NCBI GenBank assembly: GCA_963773735.1
Contig: CAVZCK010000017.1
Span: 124,001 to 188,000 of the forward strand
DNA: 64,000 bases
From: CAVZCK01 sp963773735
GTDB taxonomy: Bacteria; Pseudomonadota; Alphaproteobacteria; Rhizobiales; Rhodomicrobiaceae
Reading direction: 5' to 3'
The notes under the pieces were generated by a model. It did no database searches and was not told the DNA's origin. It saw only the letters and a list, made by a program, of their open reading frames with translations. The position numbers were made by a program, and so were the translations under genes. Positions 37,479-47,030 of the stretch are shown piece by piece (positions within the stretch are counted from its first letter, which is position 1; each line of letters begins with the position of its first letter).

Positions 37479-38303
37479 TCACTTCAGCTTGTCGTGCATC
37501 TCGGCGAGCCAGTCCGTGTTCTCGCCGAGCCACTGTTTTTCGAGCGCAAGAAGCTTGCCCGTTCGATGCCAGTCGGTAACGGCCTGCGACACGAAACGCC
37601 CCAAAGCGGCGTCTCTGTCCACCGATCGGACGGCGATCGCCCAGGGAAGCGGCGGAAAGTCGAGTGCGGTCACGGCGTCATCGGCCCACGCCGAGCCGCC
37701 GCTCTGCTTGAAATAAATCAGCCGGACATTTTCCTCGACAAAGGCGGCGCAGCGGCCGCTCCGGATCGCGGCCGCGCCATCGCCCAGACTCCGCACTTCG
37801 ACGAGCGTGAGACCGGGCGCGCGGGAGCGAAGCTCGTTCTCGAAATACGCCTCGCGGATGGTGCAGACCGGCTTGCCGTCCAGATCCTTGATGGCCTTGA
37901 TCGCGAGGCTTTTGGGCGCAAGCGCCGCAACGCGGCTGGCATAATAGAACGGCTCGATGATGCCGGCCTGCCGCCGCCGCTCCTCCGTCACCGCCATCGT
38001 CGCGATGATGAGATCGATCTTGCCTTGCTGAAGAAATTGCAGCCGGCTCGGTGCGCTCACCGCGAACGGCTTGAATTTGACGCCGAGCCGGTTCGCCAGA
38101 TCCTTCGCCAGGTCGGCCTCCAAGCCGATGATCGCGCCCGATTTGTCGCGATAGCCGAAAGGCGGATCGTCCGCCTTGACCCCGACCACCAGTTCGCCCC
38201 TGGCCTTGATGTCGTCGAGCGTGCCGGCGACGGCGTTGCCTTGAAGCACAAAGAGAACCACAACCGCGAGAATGGCAATTTTCCGGAGTGAGCTGAATCC
38301 CAT
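37479..38303 (-). CDS. polar amino acid ABC transporter solute-binding protein (PAAT type)
   Basis: 274 residues from the ATG at 38303, with signal peptide RKIAILAVVVLFVLQGNAVA and cleavage near GNAVAG. The mature domain reads GTLDDIKARGELVVGVKADD, PPFGYRDKSGAIIGLEADLA, LGVKFKPFAVSAPSRLQFLQ, QQGKIDLIIATMAVTEERRR and ERRRQAGIIEPFYYAS, the standard type 3 periplasmic binding fold. It would bind an amino acid. No permease or ATPase is adjacent, so it is an orphan receptor gene. The frame extends to 38408 with an alternative ATG at 38357, but the inner start leaves a normal signal sequence. Confidence 0.9.
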   Translation of the reverse strand: MGFSSLRKIAILAVVVLFVLQGNAVAGTLDDIKARGELVVGVKADDPPFGYRDKSGAIIGLEADLAKDLANRLGVKFKPFAVSAPSRLQFLQQGKIDLIIATMAVTEERRRQAGIIEPFYYASRVAALAPKSLAIKAIKDLDGKPVCTIREAYFENELRSRAPGLTLVEVRSLGDGAAAIRSGRCAAFVEENVRLIYFKQSGGSAWADDAVTALDFPPLPWAIAVRSVDRDAALGRFVSQAVTDWHRTGKLLALEKQWLGENTDWLAEMHDKLK

Positions 38304-38512
38304 GAGACGACCGCGTGGAGATGAGACCTGACCGAAGAGGTGCCGGAACTCGCTCATGGCACGGACGGGCGCACGAATAAAGGACTGTTTTCCTTCACCC
38401 GCCCGCATCTACCGTCGGCGACGACCGAGATCTTTTTGTTTGCGCACGATTTTTCGGGAACACCAGTGTCCATCCCCGTCTGCACGGGGACGGGCATTTT
38501 CCCGATCGTGCT

Positions 38513-41431
38513 CTAAAGAACCTTGGTCAGCGTAAAGCGATCCTGAAGCTCGGCATTCGCTGTCTTGATCGCGTCCTCCGACCCAAGCACGACAATGCGC
38601 CCATGCGCAGCAATCGCATCCAGAGCGTCGGCGAAGCTGCGAATGTCTTCGGCGCTTGCGCCGAGCACTTCCTCGCGGAATTTTTGCAGGCTGTCCTCCC
38701 CGTCGCCGACCAGATAGCGCTGCAGGGAGACCATGCCCTTTGCATCGGGGAGCCGGTAGCGGTCGATATGGCCGATGGTGCCGATGATGGCGCGCTCCAG
38801 CTCCTTGCGGTTGTCCGCCACGCCACGCAAATAGGCGCCGGCGCCATCATAGGCCGAAATGGTCTGAAGCAGGTTCGGATCGCGATAGGAGGCGAGCGTC
38901 AGAATGCCCGAGCGCCGCGAGAGCAGGGTGAACGCGCCATAAGCGCCGCCCTGCACGCGCACCTTCTCCCACAGCCAGCCGCCACGCAGCAACTGGCTCG
39001 CGACCTCCGCCGCGCCGCCGGCCGCATAGCCGAGCTTGGTCAGGCTCTCGCCCTTGACGACATAATTGACTTTGGCGGGCATGGTCAGGCCCTCGAAACG
39101 CGGCAGCTCCGGAATCAGCCATTTGGGCCGCTCGGCCGCGCCGGCCGGGAGTGCCGCAAGCAATCGCTGCAGATCCGGCTCGATCCGCGCGAGATCGCCG
39201 GCCTCGGCGGTGAGATTGAAAACCATGGCGTCGCGCCTGACGAGGATGTCGCGGATGCGACTGAGCGCCGCGATAATTTCGGGGCTTGCGGTCTTGAGCC
39301 GGGCGGAGAGCTCACGCAGGAAACTCAGATAGCTGATGCCGCTGATCTGCTCCCCGGCCCAGTCCGCCTCGTCGAGACTGGAGCGCAGACGGAGATCGGC
39401 CACCGACGCGCCAGCCGGGACGAGGCGCGACTCCGCCGTGGCGCGTTCCTCGTTCACGAGCTGCTCGATACGCTCGGCATTGTCGAGCCGGGCGCTCAGA
39501 AGCACGTCGGCAAGAATTGAGAACATCTCGCCGGCTTTCTCCGGAATTGCTTTCGACCACAGAAACAGCCGCGCCGCGGCCGTGCTGTCGCCGAGCCTGG
39601 CGGACGTCCAGACCTCCGCGGAGACGCCGCCGGTCGCGCGGCCGATGCGCTGCGAGAGCTGGACGAAGTCGTCCTTGCCCGCGCCCGTTTCCAGAAGCGC
39701 GCGGCGGAAGATATTGACATAGGGCAGAAGCTCGGGGGGCAGCCGTCTCAGGTCGAGACCGACATCGACATAGACAATGCCGTTGGTTGCCAGATCGTGA
39801 GTCGCGATCAGCGTGCCGGCGTCCTCGCGCGCCTCGATCGGGATCGGGGTCTCACGGGCCGGCAGGTCCTTCAGAGTCAGCATCGGGATGGTGGCGAGCG
39901 CCTCCGGCGTGTCGGGCGTCTCCTGAATCCGCTTCAGCCGCCGCGTCTCTTCGATCACCCTCTCGACATCGGCTTCGCTCATTGCGGCGCGCACGGCGTC
40001 GAGCTTTGCGCGCTCCTGCTGTGCCTCGCGGGCGGATTGGTCCGGATCGGGCTTGAAGATGAGTGTCGTGCGGTGCGGATTGTCGAGAAGCTGGCTCCGG
40101 ATCAGGGCCTCGAAGACGCGCTCATTGCGCGCGAGGCGGGACTTGATCGCCCGCATCGGCGTTTCCCAGGCCAGCGGCGCGAGCGGGTCGCGGTCGTAGT
40201 TCCAGTATTGCAGCGCCCGGAGCATAACCGCGATTCCACGCGGAAAGCTCCCGGTATTGTTCTCGCGGAGGCGGAACTCGATGGTGTTCATCGCCGCCTC
40301 GATCGTCAAAGGGTCGATCCCCTCGCGGGCGAGCTGGCCGAGCGTATTCAGGATCAGCGCCTCCACCTTATCGGCGTCCCGTGGATCGATGCCTTTCAGC
40401 CCGGCGCCGAACTTCATCTGCCGGAGCTCGCTGTTCAGCCCCGTCGCGGCGGTGTCATCGCCGAGGCGGGAATCGATCAGTGCCTTGCGCAAAGGCGAGG
40501 CCGGGGTGCCGACCAGAATGCGGTTGAGGATGGTCAGCGCCAGTCCGGCTTCGACATCTGCGGTCTCCTCGAGCATCCAGTTGACCGTCACCCGCGCCTG
40601 CTTGGCGCCGCCCTCCTGGCCGGGGGCCGGGATCGTCTCTTCGAGCTTGCGCGGCGCGTTGAAACGCGGCTGCAAGGCGATTTGCGATTTGACCGCAAGC
40701 GGCGAGAACTCGCTCAAGACGGCGTCGAGAATTGCGAGCCGCTTTTCGGGATCGTCGTCGCCATAGAAGAAGATCCGGGCGTTCGAGGGATGATAGAAAT
40801 TCTGATGAAAGGCTTTGAAATTCTCATAGGTGAGATTTGGGATTTCGCGTGGATCGCCGCCCGAGTTGACGCCATAAACCGTGTCGGGATAGAGCGAGCG
40901 CGCCGACAGCGTCGAGACGCGGCTGTCGGGGGAGGAATAGACGCCCTTCATCTCATTGAAGACGACGCCCTTATAGGTCAGCGGCGTCTCCGGCGCGTCG
41001 AGTTCGTAATGCCAGCCCTCCTGTTTCAGAATCTCCGGCGTGATCCTCGGATGAAAGACGGCGTCCAGATAGACGGCGACGAGATTGTAGAAATCCTGAA
41101 GATTGGTGCTGGCCACCGGATAGATCGTCTTATCCGGATAGGTCATCGCATTCAGGAAGGTATTCAGCGATCCCTTGAGCATCTCCAGAAACGGCGCCTT
41201 GACCGGGTATTTCCGCGAGCCGCACAGCACGGAATGCTCCAGAATATGCGCGACGCCCGAGGAGTTGCCGGGAGGCGTGCGAAAGCTGACGCCGAAGACT
41301 TTGTTTTCGTCCTCGCCGATGATCGACAGCAGCTCCGCGTCGGTCTTCTTGTGGCGGTACAGCCGGGCGAGGGAGCCGATTTCCTCGATCCGCTCTTCGC
41401 GCTCCAGTTCAAATCCGTGGGAAAGTGTCAT
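38513..41431 (-). CDS. M16C family metallopeptidase (presequence protease / PreP-like)
   Basis: 972 residues from the ATG at 41431 (MTLSHGFELEREERIEEIGS), intact and of PreP length. The inverted zinc motif HILEHSVLCGSRKYPVKAPF (HILEH at 62-66 of this start) lies near the N-terminus, with the distal Glu in FNEMKGVYSSPDSR. Four domains in tandem follow, as in M16C enzymes that digest free peptides in a closed chamber; the second half ends with IVVLGSEDAIKTANAEL. In eukaryotic organelles relatives clear targeting peptides; in bacteria they are general oligopeptidases. ATG 41464 is also in frame. It is divergent from glyA. Confidence 0.95.
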   Translation of the reverse strand: MTLSHGFELEREERIEEIGSLARLYRHKKTDAELLSIIGEDENKVFGVSFRTPPGNSSGVAHILEHSVLCGSRKYPVKAPFLEMLKGSLNTFLNAMTYPDKTIYPVASTNLQDFYNLVAVYLDAVFHPRITPEILKQEGWHYELDAPETPLTYKGVVFNEMKGVYSSPDSRVSTLSARSLYPDTVYGVNSGGDPREIPNLTYENFKAFHQNFYHPSNARIFFYGDDDPEKRLAILDAVLSEFSPLAVKSQIALQPRFNAPRKLEETIPAPGQEGGAKQARVTVNWMLEETADVEAGLALTILNRILVGTPASPLRKALIDSRLGDDTAATGLNSELRQMKFGAGLKGIDPRDADKVEALILNTLGQLAREGIDPLTIEAAMNTIEFRLRENNTGSFPRGIAVMLRALQYWNYDRDPLAPLAWETPMRAIKSRLARNERVFEALIRSQLLDNPHRTTLIFKPDPDQSAREAQQERAKLDAVRAAMSEADVERVIEETRRLKRIQETPDTPEALATIPMLTLKDLPARETPIPIEAREDAGTLIATHDLATNGIVYVDVGLDLRRLPPELLPYVNIFRRALLETGAGKDDFVQLSQRIGRATGGVSAEVWTSARLGDSTAAARLFLWSKAIPEKAGEMFSILADVLLSARLDNAERIEQLVNEERATAESRLVPAGASVADLRLRSSLDEADWAGEQISGISYLSFLRELSARLKTASPEIIAALSRIRDILVRRDAMVFNLTAEAGDLARIEPDLQRLLAALPAGAAERPKWLIPELPRFEGLTMPAKVNYVVKGESLTKLGYAAGGAAEVASQLLRGGWLWEKVRVQGGAYGAFTLLSRRSGILTLASYRDPNLLQTISAYDGAGAYLRGVADNRKELERAIIGTIGHIDRYRLPDAKGMVSLQRYLVGDGEDSLQKFREEVLGASAEDIRSFADALDAIAAHGRIVVLGSEDAIKTANAELQDRFTLTKVL

Positions 41432-41776
41432 CTGGCCTCGCTTAGCGTTAGCGCTTGTGACCACTATGTTTGCCGCGTTGGGCCAGGTTCAAGACATTTG
41501 TCGCTTGAGGCGGCCTGCGCAAGGCTAGCGAGGAAAAGCTGGGTAGCTTGCAGAATTCCATTTGCGGCGGCAAAAGACGGCGGCATAAGAGCCGGGCGAA
41601 AAACCTGGCGAAATCGCGTCTGCGACATATTTATGCTACGAAGAGCGAGCGATTGCGCAGCGATCGGCTTCGAGAAGGCGGCCAGTCCGATTCGCAATGT
41701 GCCGCCACGGTGCCGATCGGATGGGCGGGCGCCGCACATCCGCTTTCGCACTAAAGGTTGAGGACAGGACGGCTCA
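41432..41776. other. divergent intergenic region between the M16C gene and glyA
   Basis: 345 bases serving the promoters of the peptidase gene and glyA. I looked for a riboswitch, since glyA can be controlled by SAM or THF switches, and found no convincing fold. An AT-rich patch near 41626-41645 could be a glyA -10 region. No gene is supported. Confidence 0.45.
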
Positions 41777-43087
41777 ATGACAGCATCGAACGCTCTGGCG
41801 GCCAGACCGCGCGAGAACGGGTTCTTTTCCAGATCGCTCGCCGAAAGCGATCCCGAGCTTTACGACGCGGTCGCGGCGGAGCTGAACCGCCAGCAGCACG
41901 AGATCGAACTTATCGCTTCGGAGAATATCGTTTCACGGGCGGTGCTCGAAGCCGCAGGCACGGTGCTGACGAACAAATATGCCGAAGGCTATCCGGGCAA
42001 GCGCTATTATGGCGGCTGTCAATTCGTCGACATCGCCGAAAATCTCGCCATCGCGCGGGCCAAGCGGCTTTTCGACTGCGGTTTCGCCAATGTCCAGCCG
42101 CATTCCGGCTCGCAGGCCAATCAGGGCGTGCTCTTGGCCCTCGCTCAGCCCGGCGACACGATTCTCGGCATGAGCCTCAATGCCGGCGGACATCTGACGC
42201 ATGGCGCCGCGCCGAACCTTTCCGGCAAATGGTTCACGCCGGTGCAATACGGCGTACGCCGCGAGGATGGCATCATCGACTATGACGAGGTCGCGCGCCT
42301 CGCCGAAGAGCACAAGCCGCGCATCATCATTGCGGGCGGCTCGGCCTATGCGCGCATCATCGACTTTGCGCGCTTCCGGCAGATCGCCGACAGCGTCGGC
42401 GCCTCTTTCATGGTCGACATGGCTCATTTCGCCGGGCTGGTCGCGGCCGGCCTTTACCCAAGCCCGCTGCCCCACGCCCATGTCGTCACGACGACGACGC
42501 ACAAGACCCTGCGCGGCCCTCGCGGCGGCATGATCCTCACCAATGACGGCGACATCGCCAAGCGCATCAACTCCGCCATGTTTCCGGGACTGCAGGGCGG
42601 CCCGCTGATGCACATCATCGCCGCAAAAGCCGTCGCATTCGGTGAAGCCCTGCAGCCTGCGTTTACGCAATATGCACAGGATGTGATTGCCAATGCCAAA
42701 GCTTTAGGCGAATTTATCGCGTCAGCCGGCTATGGCCTTGTAACAGGCGGAACCGATACGCATCTCATCCTGGTTGATCTGCGCCCCAAGAAGCTGACCG
42801 GCAAAGCTGCGGAGACTGCGCTGGGGCGGGCCAATATCACCTGCAACAAGAATGCGGTCCCGTTCGATGAACAGAAGCCGTTCATCACATCGGGCATCCG
42901 TCTTGGGTCACCGGCCGGTACGACGCGGGGCTTCGGCGAGGCCGAGTTCCGCGACATCGGACAGATGATCACCGAGGTGCTCGACGGTCTCGTCTCGAAC
43001 GGCGATAGCGGCAACGCACAGGTCGAGGAGCGCATCAAGCGCGAAGCCATCGAACTGTGCAATCGCTATCCGATCTATAACCAATAG
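41777..43087 (+). CDS. glyA: serine hydroxymethyltransferase
   Basis: 436 residues, intact. LYDAVAAELNRQQHEIELIA, SENIVSRAVLEAAGTVLTNK, YAEGYPGKRYYGGCQFVDIA and the PLP-lysine site VTTTTHKTLRGPRGGMIL are all canonical; the C-terminus ends ELCNRYPIYNQ. It interconverts serine and glycine with transfer of a one-carbon unit to THF. It opens the conserved glyA-nrdR-rib block; nrdR starts 27 bases downstream. The N-terminal residues MTASNALAARPRENGFFSRS are a leader often seen in Rhizobiales. Confidence 0.98.
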   Translation: MTASNALAARPRENGFFSRSLAESDPELYDAVAAELNRQQHEIELIASENIVSRAVLEAAGTVLTNKYAEGYPGKRYYGGCQFVDIAENLAIARAKRLFDCGFANVQPHSGSQANQGVLLALAQPGDTILGMSLNAGGHLTHGAAPNLSGKWFTPVQYGVRREDGIIDYDEVARLAEEHKPRIIIAGGSAYARIIDFARFRQIADSVGASFMVDMAHFAGLVAAGLYPSPLPHAHVVTTTTHKTLRGPRGGMILTNDGDIAKRINSAMFPGLQGGPLMHIIAAKAVAFGEALQPAFTQYAQDVIANAKALGEFIASAGYGLVTGGTDTHLILVDLRPKKLTGKAAETALGRANITCNKNAVPFDEQKPFITSGIRLGSPAGTTRGFGEAEFRDIGQMITEVLDGLVSNGDSGNAQVEERIKREAIELCNRYPIYNQ

Positions 43088-43114
43088 GGCTCCTCGAGCC
43101 TTCGGAGGCAGAGC

Positions 43115-43654
43115 ATGCGGTGTCCCCATTGCGGCCACGACGATACCCAGGTCAGGGACTCCCGGCCGACCGAGGACAATACCGCGATCCGGCGCCGCCG
43201 CTATTGCACCAATTGCGGCGAGCGCTTCACCACATTCGAGCGCGTTCAGCTCCGCGAGCTGACCGTGATGAAGCGCAGCGGACGGCGCGTGCCTTTCGAC
43301 CGGGACAAGCTCGCACGCTCGCTGCAGATCGCATTGCGCAAGCGCCCCGTCGATCAGGAGCAGATCGACCGGCTGGTCAGCAGCATCGTGCGCATGCTCG
43401 AGAGCCAGGGCGAAAGCGAGGTGCCGTCGAACAAGATCGGTGAGCTGATCATGGACGAGCTGCGCAAGCTGGACGATGTCGGTTACGTCCGGTTCGCGTC
43501 GGTTTACAAGAACTTTCGCGAAGCCCGCGATTTCGAGACGGTGCTCGGAGAAATCAGCAGTGAGCGTCAGCCGCGCGCAGCCACCGCCGACAAGGCCGCG
43601 GCACCGGAGCAGGACATCTCGCGCAAAGGCCTCACCAACAATGAGCGGCATTGA
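43115..43654 (+). CDS. nrdR: transcriptional repressor NrdR
   Basis: 179 residues. The zinc ribbon is MRCPHCGHDDTQVRDSR with YCTNCGERFTTFE, and the ATP-cone follows: RELTVMKRSGRRVPFDRDKL to VGYVRFASVYKNFREARDF. NrdR senses the ATP/dATP balance and represses ribonucleotide reductase genes. The tail (QPRAATADKAAAPEQDIS) is a low-complexity alpha-type extension. It shares the operon with glyA upstream and ribD, whose start overlaps its end. Confidence 0.97.
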   Translation: MRCPHCGHDDTQVRDSRPTEDNTAIRRRRYCTNCGERFTTFERVQLRELTVMKRSGRRVPFDRDKLARSLQIALRKRPVDQEQIDRLVSSIVRMLESQGESEVPSNKIGELIMDELRKLDDVGYVRFASVYKNFREARDFETVLGEISSERQPRAATADKAAAPEQDISRKGLTNNERH

Positions 43655-44811
43655 CGCCCGCATAGGAGAGGCCCGGCGCTGCCCTATGCCCAAGACCCAG
43701 GACGCCGCCAACATGTCCCTGGCGCTTGCGCTGGGCAAGCGCGGCCTTGGCCAATGCTGGCCGAACCCCTCCGTTGGCGCCGTCGTCGCCGAGCCGTCGG
43801 GCCGCATCGTCAGCTGCGGGTGGACAGGATCCGGAGGGCGGCCTCATGCCGAAGCCATCGCTCTCGCGCAAGCCGGCGACGCCGCGCGTGGCGCAACGCT
43901 TTACGCAACGCTTGAGCCCTGCGCGCATTGGGGCAAGACGCCGCCCTGCGTCGATACGATCATCAGCCGCCGGCATTGCCCGTGTCGTTTATGGCGTGGT
44001 CGACCCGGACCCGCGTGTCGCCGGCCGCGGGGTGAACAAGCTACGGGAAAACCACATCGAGGTTGTCCAGGGCCCTTTCGCCGCGGAGGCACGGTGGCAG
44101 ACCCTCGGTCACGAGCTGCGCGTGACCGCCCGGCGCCCCTTCATGCAGCTCAAGCTTGCCGTCGACGGCGACGGCATGGTCCCGGCCGGCGGCGGCGGTA
44201 TGCCGGTCTGGGCGACGGGCCAGGAAGCGCGCGCGCTCAGCCATCTGATCCGCGCCGAGGCTGACGCAATCATGGTCGGCTACGGCACCGTGCTCGCCGA
44301 CGATCCCGACCTCACCTGCCGTCTTCCGGGTCTTTCATGGCGATCCCCGGTGCGGGTGATTTTGTCAACTGACGGGCGTTTCAGCCGCTATTCGCGGATG
44401 CTGAAAAATCTGAGCACGGCTCCGCTCTGGATCTTCACCGCCGCGGATGTCCCGCAACATGCCAAGACCAGGCTTGAAAGTCTGGGCGCGACCGTGATCA
44501 CCGTCGCCAAGAACGCGCACGGGCGCCTCGATCTTCACGCGGTCGTTTACGAACTGGCCGAACGCGGCATCACCCGCCTTCTCGTTGAAGGCGGGCCTTC
44601 GCTGGAGATGAATTTGCTGCGCGCCGATCTTGCGGATGAAATCCTGATCTTTCAAGGTGCCAAGGAAACGGTGGGACCGGCTTTGATGCCCTTCGCGCCT
44701 GCCGGTCTTGACGCCGTCACCGATACCGGGATTTACAGCCGCGCGGGGATGAGAGAGATCGGCGGCGATCGTGTCTGGGTCTATCGGCGCGCGCAATTCT
44801 GGAACGGTTGA
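43641..44811 (+). CDS. ribD: bifunctional riboflavin deaminase/reductase RibD (frameshifted)
   Basis: The first frame holds the deaminase with ALGKRGLGQCWPNPSVGAVV, RPHAEAIALAQ and ATLEPCAHWGKTPPCVDTII (zinc site HAE and PCAxxGxTPPC). The second frame starts at VVYGVVDPDPRVAGRGVNKL and holds the reductase (FMQLKLAVDGDGMVPAGGGG; TRLLVEGGPSLEMNLLRADL). One extra C at 43966-43967 (AGCCGCCGG for AGCGCCGG) breaks it, with AGIA before RVVYG expected. The enzyme performs the second and third steps of riboflavin synthesis. The ATG at 43641 overlaps nrdR; 43686 is an alternative start. Confidence 0.93.
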
Positions 44812-44812
44812 G

Positions 44813-45419
44813 ATGTTCACCGGCATCATTACCGATATCGGCGAGGTCAGGCAGGCGGAAGCCGGCCAGTTCCGCATTGCGTGCCATTATCGAAGCCGCC
44901 TCGATCGCAATCGGCGCCTCGATCGCCTGCGACGGCTGCTGCCTGACCGCGACGCGCATCGAGCCGGACGGGACGGGCGCCAGCCTATTCGATGTCGAAG
45001 CCTCGAACGAAACGCTCGCTCGAACAACGCTCGGCCGCTGGACAATCGGCAGCCGCGTCAATCTCGAGCGGTCGCTGGCGCTCGGCGACGAGCTCGGCGG
45101 CCATCTCGTCACCGGCCATATCGACGGCGTCGCCGAAATTCTCGCCGTCGAGGCGGATGGCACATCGAAGCGCTTCGAGATCGCCTGCCCCGAGGCGCTC
45201 GCAGCTTTCGTCGCGGCCAAGGGCTCGGTCGCGCTCGACGGCACGTCGCTGACCGTCAATGCCGTCCGCGGCAACCGCTTCACCGTCAACATCATCCCGC
45301 ATACGCTCGAAGTCACCACCTGGGGGCAAAAACGCGCAGGCGACCAGCTGAACATGGAGGTTGACCTCATCGCGCGCTATGTTGCGCGTCTGAGCGAACA
45401 TCAGAGACCGGGCGCATGA
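44813..45419 (+). CDS. ribE: riboflavin synthase alpha chain (frameshifted)
   Basis: The first frame begins MFTGIITDIGEVRQAEAGQF at 44813, the canonical start, and ends at FRIACHY. The second frame resumes EAASIAIGASIACDGCCLTA and continues with the second lumazine-binding half GGHLVTGHIDGVAEILAVEA and DGTSLTVNAVRGNRFTVNII to the end. One extra C at 44891 (TATCGAAG for TATGAAG) accounts for it. It dismutates two lumazines into riboflavin and pyrimidine. The start lies one base beyond the ribD stop and the end overlaps ribBA by four bases. Confidence 0.92.
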
Positions 45420-46549
45420 GCATCGCTGAAAAACCAAGGCATTTCGGCCAGCTCTCCTCGATCGAGGAGATCCTGGAAGACGCGCGGAAAGGCCGGATGT
45501 TCATCCTGGTCGATGCCGAAGACCGCGAAAATGAGGGCGACCTCGTGATTCCGGCCGACAAGGCAACGCCCGAGGCGATCAACTTCATGGCCAAATATGG
45601 CCGCGGCCTGATCTGTCTGGCGCTCACCCAGGACCGTGCTGGCGAGCTTCGGCTCGAACTCATGGCGCGCTCCAACCAGTCACGCCACACGACGAATTTC
45701 ACCGTCTCCATCGAGGCGCGCGAGGGAATTACAACCGGCATCTCCGCCCATGACCGCGCCCATACGATCGCAACGGCCATAGACCCGCGAAAAGACCACC
45801 GCGACATCGTCTTCCCCGGTCATGTTTTTCCGCTGGTCGCCAGGACCGGCGGCGTTCTCGTCCGCGCCGGCCATACCGAGACCGCGATCGACATCGCCCG
45901 CCTCGCCGGGCTTTATCCCGCCGGGGTGATTTGCGAGATCATGAACGACGACGGCACCATGGCCCGAATGCCGGACCTGATGGCCTTCGGTCAGCGGCAC
46001 GGGCTGAAAATCGCCACCATCGCCGATCTGATCGCCTACCGGCTGAAATATGACAGCCTGGTCCGCGTCGTCGAGCAGAAGCATGTCGACAGCCTTTACG
46101 GCGCCGAGTTCGATCTGAAGGTCTACCAGAATACCGCCGACGGCCAGGAGCATATTGCGCTGGTCAAGGGCGACCTGACGGCTCCCGGCCCTGTTCCCGC
46201 CCGGATTCACGCCATGAACGTGCTGGAGGATGTGATCGGCGTCGGCGCGAATGAGGATCGGCGGTCGCTCATCGAGCGCGGGCTGCGGATGCTGGCCAAG
46301 GAAAAACGCGGTGTTTTCGTCCTGATCCGGGAAGCCAGCCCGTCTGCGGTCTCCGCCAGGCTGCGCAGCGAGGCGGGAGACGGCAGGGGCGAGGCCTCGA
46401 CAAGGCTTGTCGATTACGGTGTGGGTGCACAGATTCTACTTGATCTCGGCGTCCACGAAATCGAGCTGCTCTCGAATTCGCCGCTGCCGAAAGTCATCGG
46501 GATCGAAGGCTACGGCCTGAAGATCGTCGGCCGCCGCCCAATCGAGTAA
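45416..46549 (+). CDS. ribBA: 3,4-dihydroxy-2-butanone 4-phosphate synthase with degenerate GTP cyclohydrolase II domain
   Basis: 377 residues, intact. The N-terminal synthase domain has DAEDRENEGDLVIPADKATP and SRHTTNFTVSIEAREGITTG and GHVFPLVARTGGVLVRAGHT, its catalytic acidic loops and histidines. The C-terminal half follows the GTP cyclohydrolase II layout up to YGVGAQILLDLGVHEIELLS and GIEGYGLKIVGRRP, but the zinc-cysteine motif (SECLTGD...RCDC in homologues) and the GQEGRGIGL segment are missing; it reads IHAMNVLEDVIGVGANEDRR instead. So only the butanone synthase activity is expected, and a separate ribA must exist. Confidence 0.93.
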   Translation: MSIAEKPRHFGQLSSIEEILEDARKGRMFILVDAEDRENEGDLVIPADKATPEAINFMAKYGRGLICLALTQDRAGELRLELMARSNQSRHTTNFTVSIEAREGITTGISAHDRAHTIATAIDPRKDHRDIVFPGHVFPLVARTGGVLVRAGHTETAIDIARLAGLYPAGVICEIMNDDGTMARMPDLMAFGQRHGLKIATIADLIAYRLKYDSLVRVVEQKHVDSLYGAEFDLKVYQNTADGQEHIALVKGDLTAPGPVPARIHAMNVLEDVIGVGANEDRRSLIERGLRMLAKEKRGVFVLIREASPSAVSARLRSEAGDGRGEASTRLVDYGVGAQILLDLGVHEIELLSNSPLPKVIGIEGYGLKIVGRRPIE

Positions 46550-46552
46550 GCC

Positions 46553-47030
46553 ATGACGCGTTTAAGCCCATCCGTCCTCGTCATCGAAGGCCGGTTCTAC
46601 GAGGACATTTCTGCCGAGCTGGCGAAAGGCGCTCTCGCCGCGCTCGAGGAGGCGGGGGCGAGCGTTCAGCGGGTCGCCGTGCCGGGCGCGCTCGAAATCC
46701 CGCAGGCTCTGGCTTTCGCGGTCCGCGCCGGCTTGACGCCCTTCGGCGCGACGCGCTGGCGCTATCATGGCGCCGTGGCGCTTGGCTGCGTGATCCGCGG
46801 CGAAACCTCGCATTACGACATCGTCGCGGGTGAATCCGCCCGCGCGCTGATGACCATCGCAACAACATGCGGGCGTTCCGGTCGGCAACGGCATACTGAC
46901 TGTCGAAAACCAGTCACAAGCCTGGGAAAGAGCCTCCATAACAAAGGGAAACAAGGGTGCTGACGCCGCGCGCGCTTGCCTGCGCTTAATCGATGTGTTC
47001 ATGGAAAGCCATGGATTCGGATCTGAATGA
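46553..47030 (+). CDS. ribH: 6,7-dimethyl-8-ribityllumazine synthase (frameshifted)
   Basis: The first frame reads LVIEGRFYEDISAELAKGAL, VPGALEIPQALAFAVRAG and VALGCVIRGETSHYDIVAGE, all core lumazine synthase motifs. The second frame resumes VPVGNGILTVENQSQAWERA and KGADAARACLRLIDVFMESH. One extra A at 46861-46865 (CAACAACATG) shifts it; without it the loop length matches homologues. The protein builds the 60-mer or pentamer that makes lumazine from the RibA and RibB products. Its stop at 47028-47030 overlaps the nusB start region. Confidence 0.92.

Noticed and set aside
39797..41761. 654-codon plus-strand frame opposite the M16C peptidase gene
   Set aside because: Complementary-strand artefact of the GC-rich peptidase gene; no family features, while the opposite strand encodes a full M16C protein.
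41432..41776. Possible riboswitch upstream of glyA
   Set aside because: I found no convincing conserved core of glycine, SAM or THF switches in the region.
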